Position numbers and translations under genes: made by a program. Below are positions 1-11,710 of a stretch of 64,000 nucleotides of DNA, in pieces. The notes beneath the pieces were generated by a model. It did no database searches and was not told where the DNA came from. It saw nothing but the letters and a program-made list of their open reading frames with translations. Every line of letters starts with the position of its first letter. Positions within the stretch are counted from its first letter, which is position 1. This DNA is from Lingula anatina (lineage: Eukaryota > Brachiopoda > Lingulata > Lingulida > Lingulidae): the NCBI RefSeq assembly GCF_001039355.2, contig NW_019773970.1:441965-505964 (forward strand), given 5' to 3'.

Positions 1-183
1 ACTGAAAAAAAAGCCCTGAGAAAATGAATCATTTGAATAAGAATAATTAAAGCCAAGATTTTGGACGCAGTTACTCTTCAGTTAGAAATCATTTTGTGAT
101 TTCTGTGATAGTGCATATTTCTTTAGCTCTTTAAATTGGAATGTTTCCACTGTTACACTGCAGAAAGAAGTAATTCAACAACT

Positions 184-295
184 ATGGGCTTATTACTGTC
201 ACCAGGTCAATCAAGTGCCATAAGTATCATAGTCCTACTGTTGTGTATGAGCACACAGGTGGCACAGGTGTGCTGTGAAGTAGACTATGGGTACA
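184..295 (+). CDS. Candidate first coding exon with signal peptide (exon A)
   Basis: An ATG at 184 in good context (A at -3, G at +4) opens 37 codons plus one base. A hydrophobic run, SIIVLLLCM, is followed by STQVAQ and then VCCEVDYGY, which fits a signal peptide cleaved near VAQ. The exon ends at a strong donor, ACA|GTAAGT, at 296, leaving the frame in phase 1. A second possible donor, GAAG|GTAATA, at 368 also gives phase 1. That longer version (184-367) adds three cysteines and one N-glycosylation sequon (NAT). The frame stays open to 399. An acceptor-like CTGCAG ends at 163, so the exon may carry a little 5' UTR. I do not recognise the protein. A secreted or membrane protein is inferred from the leader only. 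No acceptor or continuation was identified downstream, so chance cannot be excluded. Confidence 0.4.
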
Positions 296-367
296 GTAAG
301 TTGTGCTTTAATATTTTCAAACCCAATAATGCTACCTGTAACATACTGCAATGGCTCTTCGAAGAAG

Positions 368-3188
368 GTAATATTGCACTTTTTATTCTTTCTTTATAGC
401 TCAGTGTTGTATTATTAAATTTACAGGGGCAGATCCATGGGTGAAAGTTGTAAAAACTGAAAATGTAGCTTGCAATTTCTCAGCCCATTTAGACCATATG
501 AAAAAAATTTTATCAAAATGAAGACTGAAAATCTTGAAATCGGGCATAATCTTGGAAATTTTGGAAACTCATGCAGATCCAATCAGGCAAGTTACAGTCT
601 TTTTGCCAGGCTGACACAGTTTCAGTATTTACTAAGAAATCCAATAATTTAACATTACAAAATTATCTTCGGCAAATTTTTTTGACTTCCTTCCAGAAGG
701 CTCAGGAGACTGTCCTCATCTGCCCCTGCAGCATGTGTTTCTACTGCTACTTTCAATTTTATTTCTCTATATTTTGCAGTAGTCCTAAATGGTTTAATTT
801 TTTTGAAAAATTGCATAGTTTAACAATATGATCAAAATTCAAATGATCTTATATGAGTTTCTATTTTACATTTGTTTTGGTGTTAGGGAAATTCTTTTCC
901 ATCATTAGGCAAATACAAAATATATTATTGCAAAATGCCAAGTATTTCCATTCCCACTGGAAATGGAAATTATGTTTATGGAAATATTGTTAAATGTAGT
1001 CAAATTGTTACATATTCAGATTCATATCAAGTATTCATTTTATGTATTCTTCTGTATTGTATGCAAAATATGTTCTTTTATCTATTCATTTTAAAATCTA
1101 TATTAAGAATGCACTGATCTTGTAAATCTTATAGTACATCCAAGGTGGTATTAAGAATTTCACTGACTGTCATACAGTTGTATATTTATTGCAGGAGACA
1201 GTAATTAATAATTATTTTCATTACAATCAAAATGTAAACCTTAATATGATCAAGGCAGTATGTATATATCCTTGATATGGTGAAGATAACAATGCAATTG
1301 CAAAGGTTGATAAAATGGAAATTTGAGTTTTTGAATCATAATTTTGAATTTATTCCAGCTGATTTAGAAGAGATGACACATCATACATACATACATACAT
1401 ACATGCATACATACATACATACAATGTGCATTTATTCTGATGTGGAATTTGTATATTTTTTGAAACATGGACCAAGAAATAGCCATTCTCTACACTCTCA
1501 GTATACTCATTTATATATACATGTACTTAAGTACATTTAACATCTTAATCATTTAGGTATATCATCTACCCAGTTTCTGATTTCAGGAAATACAGTGCTT
1601 TTACTAGCATATATCTTGATACTTGTCAGCAGAAAACGGTGATTTATGAGCCTACTGGCCATTTCAGCAGACTCCAAGAGATAATGAAATTTAAAAGTAA
1701 TTACCATGATAACCCATATATAAAGCTTGTCAACCCTTTTTTTTTGGATTTAAAGGAAGCTGAAGACTAGAGACCATTGAACTCATGCTAGGGGAAAAAT
1801 GCTCTTCATTAATATTGATGGTTTGTCTGTGCAAAATGTTGTTCTTCGCAGTGTCTTGAAGCTCCTCTAAGTAGGAAAATAAAGAAAAAACAATCATTGT
1901 CCTGGTGATCTGTTGGTTTCAATGTTCTTTTTCTAGATATAAATGTATTATTATGCCCCTGGGTTATCAAGTACTTACCATCTGTTTGATCAGCTTTTGC
2001 CATTTTAACATTGCATGTGATCCAGTCATTTAGCAAGTGCTAATACAATTCATTTCTCTCAGCATAAAAGTTAAAAAGTTGCAAGTGCTTTAATGGATAC
2101 AGTTAAGTGGTGCAGTTATTATTGGAAAAGATTAAGCAATTTAGTCTTTACAACCATACATCATATAGCATCAATCAAATGTAAATTGCCTTGTTTTGTT
2201 TAAAAAAGAATAATATTCAATTATGTACATAAATAAAGAAACCACCAGTAAATTGCATCATTTGACTTTAATTTGTTAAAAGGCTCAAGGCAGGATAACA
2301 ATCACAATAAATGTAATCAAATTCTATATCATCTTGGGGGCTTTGGATGTAGGCATGAAAAAATGGTTCATATTTGTGTACAATAGAACCTAACTAATAA
2401 ACATGTATACCCGGTATAATGCCACAAACAGGTACATATATATTATACCACAGCTGCATTCAAAATAGAGGAACACCCTCATATGATACATATGGTGTTT
2501 GTTCTGATGGGTGTTAAGATGCCAAAACGGTCTCAGAGGACTTCCCAGTGACCACAAGTGCAAGCAAGCCCAGAAGTGCTGGGGCTGGTTACAAAAGTGT
2601 TGTAGGGGGAGGTTTAACATCTGAAATTCTGGTCTATTTTAACCAAGGATAAATCTACCTTTTTTTTGCAAAAGGTCTTGCTCACTGTGCATTCACTTTG
2701 AAAATTAATGTTGATTGAGTTGTGTAAGATACTAGTATGAAAGCATATGTTAGTTGCTTTCCAATGCTTACAAGTCACCAACCTGGTTTATTTATTACAA
2801 GCTATGGGTGCAGAATTAGAAATATAGGAATAATGTAAAGAACATATCACTTTCCACCTGTGATTACATTTGTTTAGACTTTCTGCAGTTGGACAGCAGC
2901 TTTGCCAATTCTAGTGTTAACTTGAAGATGGGGTAAGGGGGGTGTAGCTTAACAAAGTTGGTGTGAAATCTGAACAGGGTTAAACGAATGACACTTCTCA
3001 AACATGAAGATATTGCTTTGCTACTATCATTATAACCTATGCCAATGAAGGACAACTGGGACCAAGCCCTCAAGAGATAGCTATCCAACTGACCGAAACT
3101 GTCATGTGACCAGCTCATCAGGTCAATATGGCACTCATTGCCCTGTTTTAGATCAGTGGTCAGAATGCAATGCTGGATTCTTGCTTTA
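368..3188. other. Non-coding tract, probably intron
   Basis: AT-rich sequence with a CATA microsatellite and otherwise only short frames. The minus-strand frame at 2864-3229 runs into the neighbouring inverted-repeat element and has no recognisable motif. Nothing else could be supported. Confidence 0.5.
1382..1422. repeat. (CATA)n microsatellite
   Basis: About ten CATA units with one interruption (CATG). The apparent His-Thr-Tyr-rich frame across it is a by-product of the repeat. Confidence 0.95.
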
Positions 3189-3408
3189 GCCCCCTTTACA
3201 CTGGACGGCGTACTTTCTGCATCCAGCAATCCGGCCCCATTTGAGAGTTTAAAAATTATAATATTTTACGTGCCGACAACTGGCCGATCATTGAGCATTC
3301 ATTCTGATACAAAATTAATGCTCGTCCCTCCTTATTAAGACCACAGCGATGCTAAATTTCATGGTCGTAGAGAGGACGCAGAAAGGACGCCGTCCAGTGT
3401 AAAGGGGG
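3189..3408. mobile_element. 220-bp inverted-repeat element (MITE)
   Basis: The left end reads CCCCCTTTACACTGGACGGC, and its reverse complement closes the element at about 3378-3408 (GCCGTCCAGTGTAAAGGGGG). The arms match over about 30 bp with a few differences. Both ends are flanked by TA, but the boundary is ambiguous by one or two bases, so the duplication length and superfamily are not assigned. The interior has no coding capacity, which fits a non-autonomous DNA transposon. Confidence 0.8.
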
Positions 3409-4200
3409 TATTTATCACTGTTTATAGGTCCAGTATTAGATTTTTTTCATCATAAGTTATATTTTCATTGATGTTTGGTTATCTTTGTTGTTGAACAAGA
3501 TATTTCAAAAATGTTTTGACAATACTTTTGGGGAAAACTGAAGGGAAAACAGTAATTCCAATTTCAACTGATTTTTGGTCTCAAAATATTTTAAAAATAA
3601 TTTTGCAATTGTCTTTTACCTTGGTCTGTTCTCTTGGAGTACTCCCTAGTTATCATCATTGAAACATGTACCTGCCAAATAATCAGACACTAATTCAATA
3701 ACATCATCAAGTGCAATACTGTTATGTTAAGTTTTGGTAAATGTTTTAAACATATGAAATCCATTATAATGAAAAATCTTCAAATCTTTTCTGCTACAAT
3801 GTAAGACTCATATTAATGAGCAACACTGGAACTTGTAAGTGCATTTTTACATAACTAGAAACAAAGAAAGAAAAAGAAAAAAACTGGATAAGAAATGCCA
3901 CTACATTACAGTATCTATTTTATGTGTTACCTAGTTAGTTAAGGCAATGACGAGACTGGCACTGACATTCAACTTATTTTTTTAATATTCATTATTTATG
4001 ATAAGGTTGTAGCAATCCTTTTATTTTTGTTTCATCGATCTTGCATGGTTATCCTGCATGTGTCACTGACACATCAAGGATTTTACCATTTCACCTACGT
4101 ATAAATATGCATGCATTTTTATAAATGAATGATGCAAAATATTGAAAAACTGGTGTAAATCCATATTGACTGAGACCTTGCTGCTGGCACTGTCTACTAA

Positions 4201-4678
4201 GGCTTCGTTCACATGGAAAGTCTATTTTCTAAAAATCTATTTTCTTTTTGCGGTATATCTTGTGATCACGGTCTGTGCCCTGAATATCCCGCGCCAGTTA
4301 CTTCCAAAGCTGTAATTAATTCTCGGCTGTACTCAGAGGAGATTCTGATACCTTGGCGCTTGCGCAGTGGCGGTCACGGTTGCTATGAAAAATGTGTTTG
4401 TCGATCTTGTGCAACAACAAGACGAAGAAGATGAAGAAGCTATACACACGACAGATACGAGTACAACCATCATGATCCGATGGCAAGCGATGCGGCAACG
4501 GAAGATGAGATTTTATAGAATGCGAGCACAGCCGAGAATTAATTACAGCTTTGTATAAGTAACTGGCTCGCGCTGCCAGTAATTACGCCACGGGATATTC
4601 AGGGCACAGACCATGATCATAAGATACTGGAATAGAAAATAGATTTTTAGAAAATAGACTTTCCATGTGAACGAAGCC
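4201..4678. mobile_element. PIF/Harbinger-like non-autonomous element
   Basis: Terminal inverted repeats begin GGCTTCGTTCACATGGAAAG and match over roughly 95 bp at each end with a handful of differences. TAA directly flanks both ends (4198-4200 and 4679-4681), a perfect 3-bp target-site duplication. A 3-bp TWA duplication is the hallmark of PIF/Harbinger (Tourist-like) transposons. The 478-bp length is far too short for an autonomous copy, which needs a transposase and a MYB/SANT-like protein. The interior keeps one short frame that may be the start of the lost transposase. Confidence 0.8.
4385..4558 (+). pseudogene. Residual short ORF inside the Harbinger-like element
   Basis: From the ATG at 4385 the frame encodes 57 residues: a short hydrophobic start (MKNVFVDLV), an acidic stretch (DEEDEEA), then an arginine-rich segment (RQRKMRFYRMRAQPR) and a stop at 4556-4558. 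Animal Harbinger nucleases often begin with a short acidic or leucine-rich stretch followed by an arginine-rich segment, so this may be the amino terminus left after internal deletion. No catalytic DDE residues are present. A chance frame in an otherwise non-coding MITE is the alternative. Confidence 0.35.
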
Positions 4679-4681
4679 TAA

Positions 4682-5888
4682 ATGTGGAAACTAGAAAATT
4701 AAGCGACCAAAATTTAGCCTTCAAATAAGTGCCAGATTGTATTTAGTATATAGGTTTCCCAATAAGGAAAATTATTTGACTATGCCAAAAAGTAAAATTA
4801 CTTTTTTAATACAGACATGTCTTGGAAAAAACCTAGGCAGCAAGGTTTGCAAATATCCAGACACTTAACAGAAAAAAGTCATTCCCGCTTCTCCATTTCA
4901 ACATTAACAATCAATTTTGTAAAATATGAATTGATAGTGTTGATTTTAGAAAGGAACCTGTCCTTTAACTAAACAAAACCAAAATACTGTTTGGCAGTTA
5001 ACAACAGAAGTGTCAGGTGGTGACAGCAACAGCGAAGACGTGGGCAGACAGTAATCTGACTATATGAAGACCCAAACAGTGTCTGTATATATGAGTAATA
5101 ATGTAGTGTGGGCATGAGATTTTACTATGAAACAAAACTTGCAGCTTTCAAAAATCTCAAAGCACTATAATTGAAAGGGAATAATTGTGTTTCCTGAATG
5201 CTTACAACATTTCACACTTTGTGATTGAATCATACTACACTTGATAAATGTACTAGTAGTTTTCTATCCCTCCCCTTGAGTATGTAATCCAACTAGGACG
5301 TTTTAAGAGTACATGTTAAGCTACTGACTATGTGTATGTTAATGGTTCAGAAAGCAGGGAAGTGTGATTTGTAAAAAAACAGAGAGCACTTATGAATAGA
5401 CAAACTGGCTCCATCATGCTATGTAAACATTGTCTTCAAAAAAATTACACTTCTCTAGGAAAAAAGCACAAACTTTATCTGATGATTTATTGTGTGTCTC
5501 TTCGCTGACGATACATTATATTTCCATGATTAAATAATAAAATATTCTAGTTAACATAATATGTAGGCTATATAATTACAGGGCAATCTTATTGCCATTT
5601 TTCCATTTTCCTAATTTTTCCCATTTTTTAAATTCTCTAGCACACACAAGCATGTGAGCCACCAGAATAAGAAACATGCATATCAGATCTAGAACTGTTC
5701 CAGTCACCCCAGTTAATCAAATTTCCTTTCCTAATTAAAGCTTTATGTACATATATAGTGGGGACATCATTTTCAACTACATTCCATTTGCCTAATTTGA
5801 ACTTATGTATACGACTATTTCATTGTTTCTAGAGATGTTCACTCGCTTTATTTAAAATAGCTGCATGGCTACAAAAAAAAAAAAAACT
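4682..5888. other. Non-coding tract
   Basis: AT-rich sequence with no supported feature. It ends in a poly-A stretch just before the assembly gap. Confidence 0.5.
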
Positions 5889-6194
5889 NNNNNNNNNNNN
5901 NNNNNNNNNNNNNNNNNNNNNNNNNNNNNNNNNNNNNNNNNNNNNNNNNNNNNNNNNNNNNNNNNNNNNNNNNNNNNNNNNNNNNNNNNNNNNNNNNNNN
6001 NNNNNNNNNNNNNNNNNNNNNNNNNNNNNNNNNNNNNNNNNNNNNNNNNNNNNNNNNNNNNNNNNNNNNNNNNNNNNNNNNNNNNNNNNNNNNNNNNNNN
6101 NNNNNNNNNNNNNNNNNNNNNNNNNNNNNNNNNNNNNNNNNNNNNNNNNNNNNNNNNNNNNNNNNNNNNNNNNNNNNNNNNNNNNNNNNNNNNN
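5889..6194. other. Assembly gap (306 N) beside poly-A
   Basis: A run of 306 N is bordered on the left by about 13 A and on the right by about 33 A (6196-6227). The gap therefore falls inside or beside a long adenine tract, which suggests sequencing failure in a homopolymer or a retroposon tail. Frames reported across it are meaningless. Confidence 0.98.
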
Positions 6195-6195
6195 G

Positions 6196-6227
<32 letters not shown>

Positions 6228-6230
<3 letters not shown>

Positions 6231-7710
6231 AGTGAGAGATGTTAGTCTAGAGATGAACACAACTACAATCTAGAGGTTTACGTAATTAGTTCTTATCACT
6301 GGGTTTGGCTCCAAAATAAATTAAACTCATATCTTTCATTTGGCAAAGAATGTCATTCATTCTTCTGACAATTTTAAATCGGGCACAGGACCAGATTTGA
6401 GGTATGAATCCTAATAAACAGAAAAAAGTAATTCAGTCAATTCATATCTTATGTCCATTATCAATTAAGATAAAATCAACTAAACAAATGGTATGTCAAG
6501 CTGAAATACATGTACATGCACAGTATTTTCAATATCCAAACATCCGCTGGTATAAAACTGCAGTAGGCCAACTAGTCTAAAAGAGGGAAATGTTACACTG
6601 ATCATGCCCATGGGAGTAGGAAAAATACACATCAATCCTCTAGGCTTGCAGGAACACTTTAGTGAGGAATCATTCATAATTGGGCTATATTTTCCATGAA
6701 AAAGAAAATGTTAAAACTTTCTATAGAAGTATAGTAGATTACATCTATAAGTCACTTTATAATGTATCACTGGTGAAGCAACCAGGGCCACTAATTGATA
6801 CAGATGTAAATAAACATTACACATACCAGTACAATGGTGTAGTACAGTTGTGATCTAATAAACCATAAAAAAGGGAAAGGTTGGGAAAAACGATTATATA
6901 CAGCTAAAAATAGATAACCTCATGTTCTGCATAGCCAATAAACCCAAAACTCAATAAGGATAGACATATTTTAACAAATAAAAAGAGAAATGTCACTTAA
7001 CATGATTCACACCACCACTTATGTATTGTTTTGTTAGAGGTAATGGAAAGCAGGATGAGATCAAGTTTCCATGGTAACAGAATTAAAGGCATATAAAAAA
7101 TAGGTCAGGCATATCTATACTTCAAGGTACACTGTACTGATTTTACACGTTTGAAAACTTCTCAATGTCATTTTTTTCTATGTATATACATATCCTTTGT
7201 AAGTACTCATTTTTCCCAATTTAGTCCTTCAAAAACAGTTATAGCCCCTAAAAAAAGGTTCCTGATGTTAATATTTTTTTATGAAAGACATGAAGGCATG
7301 GCTAACATGGCATCTAAATGACTGGTCATATAATTTAAAAAATAGAATAAGACATTGAATCCAAGTGCAGGGACAGGTCGAACATTAATTTGTGAGTAGG
7401 AGAAAATTGCTTTTTCTTTGAGGAAAAATTCATTTTGGTAGGTTAATCACATATAGAGCACCTGAAATGGCAAGAATATTAAGTTTCCCACTAAACCCTT
7501 TTTCAAGTTAAATCCACTTCACAGGTTTTCAATAGATGACCTTCGTGACCTTAAGGATATTGGCACCAAATGCCCCAAACTCCTATTTACTGCCTTACAT
7601 ACATTCTTTTGGGTAATAAATAAATCTTCAGTGTTCAGTGACTATATTAATTCACATTTACACATGACATCTTATCAATGGTATAATAATTGCGATTTTG
7701 GGGTAATAGA
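6228..7710. other. Non-coding tract
   Basis: AT-rich sequence between the gap and the 211-bp repeat. No feature seen. Confidence 0.5.
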
Positions 7711-7921
7711 CTTTAGACCACGGTGGAAGTGAAGAACGAACGTCTCAGACGTGGTGTAACTCGCATAACCGCACGTCTCGCACGAATGCGTTATAACCCT
7801 CTGATGGACCTGTGGTCTAAATAAGATAGATCCCTCGTCAGCAAGGGTTATGTGACATCCACTCGTGCTACGCACTCGTGTATGCCACATAACCCTTGCT
7901 GACTCGGGGTCTATCTATTAC
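7711..7921. repeat. 211-bp double-foldback repeat, copy 1
   Basis: This unit recurs at 59567-59777 at the same length with about a dozen substitutions. It has two adjacent foldbacks. In the first, TTTAGACCAC near 7712 pairs with GTGGTCTAAA ending near 7821. The second, 7825-7915, is nearly a complete palindrome with arms of about 45 nt, for example AGCAAGGGTTATGTG against CACATAACCCTTGCT. The unit is CpG-rich against CpG-poor surroundings, which suggests recent arrival. GTAATAGAC just left of the unit and GTCTATCTATTAC at its right end may be partial terminal repeats. It has no coding potential. The minus-strand frame across it follows from the repeat. Probably a non-autonomous foldback element; superfamily unknown. 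Confidence 0.8.
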
Positions 7922-8237
7922 ATAAAATTGGTTTCTCAAATTTCTCTTTAACCTGAGCACCCACGATCACCATTTCAATACCAATTTAATGACTCAATTT
8001 AGTACTCCAAAACCCTGCCAGCAATTTTTCTTAAGTCAAAAGCAAAATAATACCTTTTTAATGAAAATCTGTAATTAGGGGCTCATATTCCATAACAAAA
8101 TGTTTAAACCAAAATGACGGCACATAATTGTAGCCCATACATTTATCGTCAACTCTGCCAATTTAAAATCTTGTTCAGGGATGAAGTTACATACCATACC
8201 AATTGCTATCTCACCTCAAAATAGAAAGGTGTTAAAC

Positions 8238-8478
8238 TGATGATTAAAGATTTGAGTTGCCTATGCTTGAACATTGCAACAAGAAATAAAAATGCTGATA
8301 TTTCATATTTGGGAGGTTTTTTTATTATTTTAAATCAGCACAAAGATAGATGCATTACTGAATAATTAGATGCAGGAAAAAAACTGGATGATAATAAAAG
8401 GTTACAATACCCTCAAACAAGTCAAGGTGTTTGGCAAACTCATCTTAGCACCTGCCCTATAAGGAGCTTGGATTCGCC

Positions 8479-8513
<35 letters not shown>
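8238..8513. repeat. Direct duplication 1, left unit (ends in poly-T and N)
   Basis: The sequence from TGATGATTAAAGATTTGAG to the poly-T tract is repeated at 8605-8880 with a 7-base deletion, a roughly 15-base insertion and scattered substitutions. The left unit ends in about 33 T and a single N at 8515. The isolated N indicates an assembly join, so the duplication may be partly artefactual, although its divergence is higher than in the other N-marked pairs. Confidence 0.75.
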
Positions 8514-8514
<1 letters not shown>

Positions 8515-8604
8515 NTTGGATTAAGATATCGTTAGTTGGGCATGTTTTCTGAAGAATATGTTCCGTTCAGGCCATTCTGACGGCATGAAGCAAACCCTTT
8601 AAAT

Positions 8605-8880
8605 TGATGATTAAAGATTTGAGTTGCCTATGCTTGAACAAGAAATAAAAATGCTGATATTTCATATTTGGGAGGGTTTTATATTATTTTAAATCAGCAC
8701 AAAGATAGATGCATTACTGAATAATTAGATGCAGGAAAAAAAACTCATTTTCAGAATCTGGATGATAATAAAAGGTTACAATACCCTAAAACAAGTCAAA
8801 GTGTTTGGCAAATTCATCTTAGCGCCAGCCCTATAAGGAGATTGGATCCGCCATGATTTTTTTTTCTTGGTTTTTTTTTT
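8605..8880. repeat. Direct duplication 1, right unit
   Basis: Second copy of the unit at 8238-8513. It ends in an interrupted T tract and is followed by a poly-T/poly-A stretch up to about 8940. Confidence 0.75.
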
Positions 8881-8940
8881 TTTTGTAAGGCACCCCTCCC
8901 TGATTTTTCTTATCAAAAAAAAAAAAATAATAATAATAAA

Positions 8941-11430
8941 AAGGCTAATCTTGTTGGACCCTATGAATAAGTCATCTTAACCTTTACCTTTAATATTTCT
9001 TTAAAGTTGCACTTAAAAAGTTTGAAACATTCCCTTTAAAACAATTTCATGAAGGCATTTTCAATGTGAAATAATTTGTTTCTTTGAGGCAAACAAATTT
9101 CATTTATTCCTATTGCCTGTGGTTTGTAGTGGTATGGCAATATAACAGTGGGTGTAATGTGTCATAGTTAAAACAACAAACGAGTGAGCTTAAAAGCATT
9201 TATTGCTTTTCTATCTAATAACACTTACCTTAACTACCCAAAAGTATTTAAGCTTTCCTATATATTTAAAAAAAAAAAAAAAAAAAAAAAAAGAGTTCAC
9301 AAATTGGAGTTCATAAATTTAACTTGGCAGAGAATAGAAATCCTCACCCTTATCATAGCAGAAAGAATGGAATTTACTTTGAAGTGTGGCTATGATGAAA
9401 TAAGTATCGGTGAGGGTGAGTGGGAATGAAAAAGAGGCAATTTCAGGCACGTTACTAAACACAAGCTTGCTGCTGCTGCCACTAGTGCTGCCAAAAGTGG
9501 AATGATGAAGTTAAAAAATTTAAGTCTGTGAGGTGTACTGTACGTACATGATATGAGGAGAGCAGTAGATGTTGCATACACCTTGCTGAAGAGTGGATGA
9601 CTGTATCTGACTTTTATGACCACAGGCAGCAAGGACAAAAGATCCAGGCATGATGTAACTCAAATATGAGACGTATATGCAAGATACACCACATCTGGGT
9701 ATTTTGCTCTTGACACTCATAGCAGTATAGCATAATATTACTTAAGGGAGTAACAATGCAGGGGGAGTAACAATATGGGAATAAAAAACAGATGACCCCA
9801 TATACAAGAACATTTGCATTAGCTGTATCTTGGACCCATTATGCAACAGCTGATGCAACCTAATGTGTAATGGCTCAGTTAAGGTTGAATGTACCAGTTT
9901 CTTGGCTGAAATCACACAAACTCTAAGTCTATATTTAAACAATAACAGTGCTTATTGACAGGTGCCTGTTATGCTATTGGAGATTCACCATATCTAAATC
10001 ATTTGTCCTTGACACTCCCCATGCTATAATATTATTTTTAGGGGAGAGTAACAATGCACGCATGTTAACAACCTAATGGGGAGTAATGATGCAGGGATAT
10101 TTAAAAAAAAAATGACCACATTGTTTCTAACAAAACATTTTCTTTAGGACCATTATACAATCTACCAGTAGTGTCTTATGGGTCCATTAAAGCTGCATGT
10201 ACCCATTTCTTGGCTGAAGACGCACACATTTTAAGTCTGAATATAAACACTAACAGGTTAAAGAAATTAATAACTTGACAGCAGATGTCAAAGTTTACAA
10301 TAAAAAGAATTAAATGTCCCTACAAATCAATTTTCTTATAATGATTGATCGATCCATCTAAATGCCGAGGAAACAAGACTAGTGCAAGACATTATTTAAG
10401 TGTGCCAGAATTCTGTTATTCTGTTATATCTATAAAGGCATTTATTTCTAATACTTAATTGGTCTAAATGTGGCAAAATTAAGCCTGAGCTAATCAATGA
10501 GATCCACCCTACCATGTACTCAAATCCTCAGAGCAGAGCACGTACACAAACACAAACAATCCTTCCATAACCACTTGAAGGATGTTCTTGTGTCTGTTTC
10601 CATTTGGTACTTAATAAGCTTATTCCGCATAGATTTATGGTCTGTGAATTATTTGTATAAGGGCATATACAGCTGTTAACACATGTCTTTATAGATCAGA
10701 TACAGTGCTCTGTAATGGTAAGGTTGAAGATTACATACACAGAATAGCACTTACAGATCTGGATAAACACATGAACTGAATATCAAAGTGGTGAAATGCA
10801 CGAAATAGTATCTTCCAATTATCAAATTCATAATATATGGCATAAATTGACCAAACAAAAACATGTCAAATTAACAAGAATGTTGACTCTGTAAGAAGAT
10901 GGATACAATAGATGCATCAATTTCACAGAAACAGTTTATGCAAGGTTTTTATTACAGTAAATACAGTAAAATAGTTTTGAACTTGATTTTGAAAAAAAAA
11001 GTCTGTCTTTATATTCTTCTTAATAAAAAATATAGAAAAAGTCTCCTGAATAATGAATAATCCTAAAAAAATTAATAATCTCCAGTTTAAATAAATTTTG
11101 TTGGAACATGCCTGTAGTCTTCACAAGTAGTGAGAATTGACCAAAGGTGACAATTAAGGTAAAAAAATTGATTGCAAAGTATGGGAGTTAAACAGGAATA
11201 TTAATTGTTTTAATAACATTACTCTTTCTTGCTATACCAATTGTTATATACTTGCATAATTTGCAAACATGTAATGTTTGAAAGAGCTCATGAGTGCTTA
11301 AATTAGGTAGCTCAGTCAATGTCTTCTGTGAAATAAAATTGACTTATCTATCTCAGTCTGTCGTTAGTGCTGAGATTTTGCTTTGACCATAATCACAGAA
11401 GATTTCCAACATACCAGTAGGATTCAATGA
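8941..11430. other. Non-coding tract with a poly-A run
   Basis: Contains a run of about 24 A near 9269-9292 and otherwise AT-rich sequence. The short frames here (60-82 codons) show no motif and no consistent splice sites. Confidence 0.5.
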
Positions 11431-11710
11431 GCGCACTCAGAACAGATGATCCATGGACTTACTGATCTGGCGACAAAATATGGCTGACCCCACTTAAAAG
11501 CGATGCCGCTAATTCCATGATGGTCTCCCCACCTCCAATCGTGTCGTTGCTGTATGGGCCTCAAAATTAAACCTTGGAGCCAAGGTTTTATTTGTTTAAA
11601 ATGGTGGTTGTGGAGGTGAGGAGACCATCAGGGAATTAGCAGCATTGCTTTTAAGTGGGCCACCCATATTTAGTCCACAGATCTGTTAAATCAACTTATT
11701 CTGAATGTAC
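11431..11710. mobile_element. Foldback MITE family F1, copy 1
   Basis: A 280-bp element whose halves are inverted copies over about 100 bp per arm. The left half has CACTTAAAAGCGATGCCGCT and GATGGTCTCCCCACCTCCA. The right half has the inverse (GAGGTGAGGAGACCATC and GCTTTTAAGTGGG). Ends resemble GCACTCAGAACA and its complement. TCAAT occurs at both borders but slightly offset, so the target duplication is decayed or mis-bounded. Two relatives lie at 17190 and 18488. Non-coding and non-autonomous. Confidence 0.8.

Noticed and set aside
2864-3229. 121-codon minus-strand frame
   Set aside because: Its start lies inside the inverted-repeat element at 3189. The remainder has no recognisable domain, so it is consistent with chance.
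5829-6260. Long frames across 5829-6260 on both strands
   Set aside because: They cross the N gap and poly-A, so they are artefacts.
7675-7890. Frames at 7675-7890 and 59492-59746 that share a protein sequence
   Set aside because: The shared sequence is the 211-bp non-coding foldback repeat, so the similarity comes from the DNA repeat and not from a gene family.
9361-9420. ATG frame ending at GTGAGT, another possible first exon in phase 1
   Set aside because: The encoded peptide has no hydrophobic leader and lies beside a poly-A run. The donor alone is not enough.
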